A stretch of 37,904 nucleotides of DNA, taken from positions 1 through 37,904 of the forward strand of contig BNZC01000012.1 of assembly GCA_026000755.1 (NCBI GenBank), in the 5' to 3' direction. The translations under genes and the position numbers were made by a program. Positions 33,818 through 37,904 of the stretch are shown here, in pieces. Below the pieces are notes generated by a model. It did not search any database, was not told the origin of the DNA, and saw nothing but the letters and a program-made list of their open reading frames with translations. This DNA comes from Clostridia bacterium (GTDB lineage Bacteria; Bacillota; Clostridia; Lachnospirales; Lachnospiraceae). Positions within the stretch are counted from its first letter, which is position 1. Each line of letters starts with the position of its first letter.

Positions 33818-36800
33818 TTATTCCACATCTTCTACAGCATCTTCATCCGACAAATACAGCTCTTCCGGTGCTTCTTCCTCAATGTCGATTAGCTCCTCGC
33901 TCTCCGCATCAAATTCTTGCTTACGATAGCCCATAGCCCCAAAAGACTCGTCATCATCAAAAGCAAAATTCCGATCCCCGGAAATAATCGCATTCAAGTC
34001 CGTATCCCCATATTCACTGGTTTCTATAATTTCCACTTCCGACATATCATCTTTTAATACTTTCACGTCAAGGCTAAGGGATTGCAATTCTTTAAGCAGC
34101 ACCTTAAAGGATTCCGGAATACCCGGATCCGGGATATTATCACCCTTGATGATGGCCTCATAGGTCTTTACACGCCCTATGACATCATCGGATTTTACCG
34201 TCAAAATCTCCTGCAAGGTATAGGAAGCGCCATAAGCCTCTAGTGCCCAAACCTCCATCTCGCCGAAACGCTGTCCGCCGAACTGTGCCTTACCGCCCAA
34301 AGGTTGCTGTGTCACAAGGGAGTATGGTCCTGTAGATCTGGCATGAATCTTATCGTCTACCAAATGGTGGAGTTTCAGATAGTGCATATGACCGATGGTA
34401 ACGGAACTGTCAAAATACTCTCCCGTTCTGCCGTCACGAAGTCTTACCTTTCCATCTCTGGAAAGAGGAACCCCCTTCCAATCTTCTCTGTGCGCCCTGT
34501 TATCATACAAATATGCCATAACATCCGGTAAAAGCTCCTGCTCATACCGCACACGGAAGTCATCCCAAGGAAGGTTTACATAGTCATTTGCCAGTTCCAA
34601 GGTATCCATAATGTCATTTTCGTGAGCACCGTCAAATACCGGCGTTGCCACGTTAAAACCCAAGGCACGAGCCGCAAGACTTAAATGAATCTCCAAAACC
34701 TGCCCAATGTTCATACGAGAGGGTACACCCAAGGGATTTAACACAATGTCAAGGGGTCTGCCATTTGGCAAAAAGGGCATATCCTCAACGGGAAGCACAC
34801 GGGAAACCACACCCTTATTTCCATGACGACCTGCCATCTTATCTCCCACGGAAATCTTTCTCTTCTGGGCAATATAGATACGCACGGACTGATTGACACC
34901 GGGGGAGAGTTCATCCTGGTTCTCCCTTGTAAATACCTTGGCATCCACAACGATACCGTATTCTCCATGGGGTACTTTAAGAGAGGTGTCACGGACTTCT
35001 CGTGCTTTTTCACCGAAAATCGCCCGTAACAGGCGTTCTTCTGCGGTCAACTCTGTTTCGCCTTTTGGTGTCACCTTGCCCACCAAAATATCTCCGGCAC
35101 GCACCTCTGCACCGATACGGATAATGCCTCGCTCGTCTAAATCCTTCAGGGCATCGTCGCCCACACCCGGCACATCTCGTGTGATTTCTTCCGGTCCAAG
35201 CTTGGTATCTCTGGCTTCTGTTTCGTATTCTTCAATATGAACAGAGGTATAGACATCATCTTGCACCAGTCTTTCACTTAAAAGTACGGCATCCTCGTAG
35301 TTATAGCCTTCCCAAGTCATAAAACCGATGAGAGGGTTTTTGCCCAAGGCAATCTCTCCGTTTGCCGTAGAGGGTCCATCGGCAATCACAGCACCTGCTT
35401 CCACATATTCCCCTTTTGACACAATGGGTTTTTGGTTGTAGCAGTTGCTCTGGTTGCTTCGTGTAAATTTGGATAATTTATAGGTATCTCGGTTGCCATC
35501 TTCTTTTCGGATTACAATGCAATCGGAAACGGCACGTTCCACAAAGCCCGGATTTTTGGCAATCACACAAACGCCGGAATCCTCCGCCGCCTTTGTTTCC
35601 ATTCCCGTACCAACCACAGGTGCTTCTGTGGTCAAAAGGGGAACTGCCTGACGTTGCATATTAGAACCCATCAAGGCACGGTTTGCATCGTCATTTTCAA
35701 GGAAAGGAATCAGTGCGGTCGCTACGGAAAACACCATCTTCGGTGACACATCCATGTAGTCGAAGCGATGCTTCTCATATTCTTGTGTTTCTTCCCTGTG
35801 ACGACCGGAAACCATGTTGCTCACGAAATGTCCGTCGTCGTCTAAGGCTTCATTCGCCTGTGCCACATAGAAATTATCCTCTTCGTCCGCTGTCATATAA
35901 ACCACATCATCGGTTACTTGCGGATTTTTTGGATCACTTTTGTCAATAATACGATAAGGAGCTTCTATAAAACCATATTCATTGATTCTGGCATAGCTTG
36001 CAAGGGAGTTAATCAGACCAATGTTCGGACCTTCCGGCGTTTCAATGGGACACATTCTTCCGTAATGGGAATAATGCACATCACGCACCTCAAATCCTGC
36101 ACGATCTCTTGAGAGACCGCCGGGACCTAAGGCGGACAAACGCCTTTTATGGGTCAACTCACCTAGGGGGTTGTTTTGATCCATGAACTGGGACAGCTGA
36201 GAAGAACCAAAAAATTCTTTCACAGAAGCCGTCACAGGCTTGATGTTAATTAAGCTCTGGGGCGAAATTCCTTCTAAATCCTGCGTGGTCATGCGCTCTC
36301 TCACCACACGCTCCATACGGGATAAACCAATGCGATACTGGTTCTGCAAGAGTTCGCCCACGGCACGGATACGGCGGTTGCCCAAATGGTCAATGTCGTC
36401 CGCATTTCCAATGCCGTATTCCAAGTGCATATTATAGTTGATGGAAGCCATGATGTCTTCCTTTGTGATATGTCTTGGAATCAAAGAGGGGATACTATGA
36501 CGAATCGCATCCTTGATCTCATCTAAATTGTTATGTTCTTTTAAGATGTCCATCAGTGCCGGATAGTACACCAGTTCGGTAATGCCCACTTCCTTTGGGT
36601 CTACGTCCACAAATCCACGCAAATCCACCATCATATTGGAGAGAATCTTGATATCACGCTCTTCTTCGCCCTCAATCCACACATAGGGTATGGCGGCGTT
36701 TTGAATCTCCTGCGCCTTGTCACGACCCAGTTTTGTGCCTTTTTCCGCTAAAATCTCACCTGTATTTTGGTCAACCACGTCAGCCGCCAGTACCTTGCCC

Positions 36801-37669
36801 CGCAGTCTGTTCCGAAATGCTAATTTTTTGTTGTATTTGTAGCGACCTACCTTGGCTAAATCATACCTTCTGGGGTCAAAAAACATAGAGGTCACAAGAC
36901 CCTCTGCGCTTTCTACGGTCAAAGGCTCGCCCGGACGGATTTTTTTGTACAACTCTAAAAGACCCTCCTGATAATTGGTGGCCACATCCTTTGCAAGACT
37001 TGCAACAATCTTCGGTTCTTCTCCAAACAAATCAAGGATTTCTTGATCCGTCCCAATACCCAACGCACGAATCAAAACGGTGATGGGAACCTTACGGGTA
37101 CGGTCTACCCGTACATAAAAGATGTCATTGGAATCGGTTTCGTATTCTAACCAAGCACCACGATTTGGAATTACCGTACAGGAGTACAGTTCTTTTCCCA
37201 CTTTATCATGGGCTTCTGCATAATAAACACCGGGAGAACGCACAAGTTGACTTACAATAACACGCTCTGCGCCGTTTATAACAAAGGTACCCGTTTCTGT
37301 CATAAGAGGCAAATCACCCATGAAAATGTCATGTTCTGTAATATCGCCGCTTTCCTTATTATGAAGCCTTACCCTCACTTTCAAGGGTGCCGCATAGGTG
37401 GCATCTCTTTCTTTACACTCCGTAATCGAATACTTTACGTCGTCCTCGCATAGGGCAAAATCAATAAATTCCAAGCTTAATTTCCCGCTGTAATCCGCAA
37501 TGGGGGAAATATCCCGAAACACTTCCTTTAGACCTTCGTCCAGAAACCATTGATAGGAATCCTTCTGCACCTCAATCAGGTTGGGCATATCAAGCACTTC
37601 CTTCTGTCTGGAATAGCTCATGCGCTGCCCTTTCCCTGTCTGAATGGGACGTATTCTGTTTTTCTGCAT
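33818..37669 (-). CDS. rpoB: RNA polymerase beta subunit
   Basis: The 1283-residue second-largest subunit. The rifampicin pocket is wild-type in form: [20 protein letters not shown] and [17 protein letters not shown] keep the usual Asp, His and Ser positions. The C-terminal clamp region shows [20 protein letters not shown]. About 60 residues at the end are acidic ([12 protein letters not shown] type), longer than usual. The ATG at 37669 follows GAGGTGAG. A dedicated promoter lies upstream, because the usual neighbour rplL is about 25 kb away in this window. Confidence 0.98.
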   Translation of the reverse strand: MQKNRIRPIQTGKGQRMSYSRQKEVLDMPNLIEVQKDSYQWFLDEGLKEVFRDISPIADYSGKLSLEFIDFALCEDDVKYSITECKERDATYAAPLKVRVRLHNKESGDITEHDIFMGDLPLMTETGTFVINGAERVIVSQLVRSPGVYYAEAHDKVGKELYSCTVIPNRGAWLEYETDSNDIFYVRVDRTRKVPITVLIRALGIGTDQEILDLFGEEPKIVASLAKDVATNYQEGLLELYKKIRPGEPLTVESAEGLVTSMFFDPRRYDLAKVGRYKYNKKLAFRNRLRGKVLAADVVDQNTGEILAEKGTKLGRDKAQEIQNAAIPYVWIEGEEERDIKILSNMMVDLRGFVDVDPKEVGITELVYYPALMDILKEHNNLDEIKDAIRHSIPSLIPRHITKEDIMASINYNMHLEYGIGNADDIDHLGNRRIRAVGELLQNQYRIGLSRMERVVRERMTTQDLEGISPQSLINIKPVTASVKEFFGSSQLSQFMDQNNPLGELTHKRRLSALGPGGLSRDRAGFEVRDVHYSHYGRMCPIETPEGPNIGLINSLASYARINEYGFIEAPYRIIDKSDPKNPQVTDDVVYMTADEEDNFYVAQANEALDDDGHFVSNMVSGRHREETQEYEKHRFDYMDVSPKMVFSVATALIPFLENDDANRALMGSNMQRQAVPLLTTEAPVVGTGMETKAAEDSGVCVIAKNPGFVERAVSDCIVIRKEDGNRDTYKLSKFTRSNQSNCYNQKPIVSKGEYVEAGAVIADGPSTANGEIALGKNPLIGFMTWEGYNYEDAVLLSERLVQDDVYTSVHIEEYETEARDTKLGPEEITRDVPGVGDDALKDLDERGIIRIGAEVRAGDILVGKVTPKGETELTAEERLLRAIFGEKAREVRDTSLKVPHGEYGIVVDAKVFTRENQDELSPGVNQSVRIYIAQKRKISVGDKMAGRHGNKGVVSRVLPVEDMPFLPNGRPLDIVLNPLGVPSRMNIGQVLEIHLSLAARALGFNVATPVFDGAHENDIMDTLELANDYVNLPWDDFRVRYEQELLPDVMAYLYDNRAHREDWKGVPLSRDGKVRLRDGRTGEYFDSSVTIGHMHYLKLHHLVDDKIHARSTGPYSLVTQQPLGGKAQFGGQRFGEMEVWALEAYGASYTLQEILTVKSDDVIGRVKTYEAIIKGDNIPDPGIPESFKVLLKELQSLSLDVKVLKDDMSEVEIIETSEYGDTDLNAIISGDRNFAFDDDESFGAMGYRKQEFDAESEELIDIEEEAPEELYLSDEDAVEDVE

Positions 37670-37790
37670 CGACGCTCACCTCTCGCTTTAAGTCCCTCTT
37701 TGGGCGTGACTGACCGAACGGATGGTTGGGTCAGATTTTGTTTGTTGCAAACCAATAAGACCGAAATAATCGGAAAATCATGTACTCTAT

Positions 37791-37820
37791 ATAATAACAC
37801 AAGCGTAAGGGGCGTGTCAA
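37791..37820 (-). promoter_or_regulatory. Promoter of rpoB-rpoC
   Basis: On the minus strand TTGACA (37820-37815), an 18-bp spacer and TATTAT (37796-37791), about 120 bp before rpoB. The leader between shows no obvious terminator. The remaining bases to the window end are AT-rich, with no gene evident. Confidence 0.75.
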
Positions 37821-37904
37821 GTGGGTTTTTGGAAAATTTTTCTACACGGTAAATGTCAATAGTAAATGCGAATAAAATTGAAAAATTTTTAAGCCTGCAT
37901 TTTT

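Noticed and set aside
37850..37872. Another end of the GTTACT family (GGTAAATGTCAATAGTAAATG)
   Set aside because: Only a loose match to the CGTAAATAGTAAC end, with no partner end or duplication within the window.

Overview
The window looks like chromosome of an anaerobic Firmicute of class Clostridia, most likely a Lachnospiraceae-type organism. This rests on the Clostridia-like protein sequences (RpoB, RpoC, RecO, Era, crotonase), strong AGGAGG-type ribosome binding sites, TTGACA/TATAAT promoters, an L10-type leader upstream of rplJ, and moderate GC. There is no rRNA, tRNA, phage gene, transposase or CRISPR array.

Layout. 1-2.0 kb (minus strand): an OmpR-type response regulator, a sensor-less PhoR-like kinase and the start of a PHP histidinol phosphatase. 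2.0-11.1 kb (plus): an oligopeptide ABC importer with two paralogous binding lipoproteins, each with its own promoter, then oppB-C-D-F. 11.1-12.4 kb: tyrS, which converges on rplJ-rplL (minus) with its L10 leader and attenuator. 13.8-16.8 kb: a large membrane hybrid histidine kinase bracketed by two 72-bp perfect hairpins. 16.9-24.4 kb (plus): a DUF1015 protein, an MscS channel, an M16C metalloprotease, era, a YqzL-like small protein and recO. 24.4-27 kb: a lipoprotein, a crotonase and a 39-residue membrane peptide, scattered among palindromic repeats. 26.9-29.2 kb (minus): M32 carboxypeptidase and cutC. 29.5 kb: a small acidic membrane protein. 29.9-37.8 kb (minus): rpoB-rpoC with its own promoter, separate from rplJL.

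The genes are mostly core metabolism and information processing; the unusual content is intergenic. Two hairpin-element families stand out. (1) Two copies of a 72-bp element (27-bp arm, 18-nt loop, 27-bp arm) flank the hybrid kinase in opposite orientation. The outer 7 bp, inner 7 bp and loop are conserved, but the central 13 bp of the arms are unrelated between copies while remaining perfectly self-complementary. (2) At least five elements end in GTTACT(A/G)TT...AGTAAC. Two are flanked by exact 8-bp target duplications, so they behave like small non-autonomous transposable elements (MITEs). Long and short forms differ by hairpin-bearing internal insertions. One copy supplies the final codons and stop of cutC, and another sits in the 5' region of the crotonase gene. 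A third palindromic region between recO and the lipoprotein carries repeated -10-like modules. Other points to check are poly-G tracts of 8-10 bases inside coding genes and a 23-codon leader ORF that duplicates the oppD N-terminus.

All calls come from reading the sequence and recalling protein families; no database search was run.
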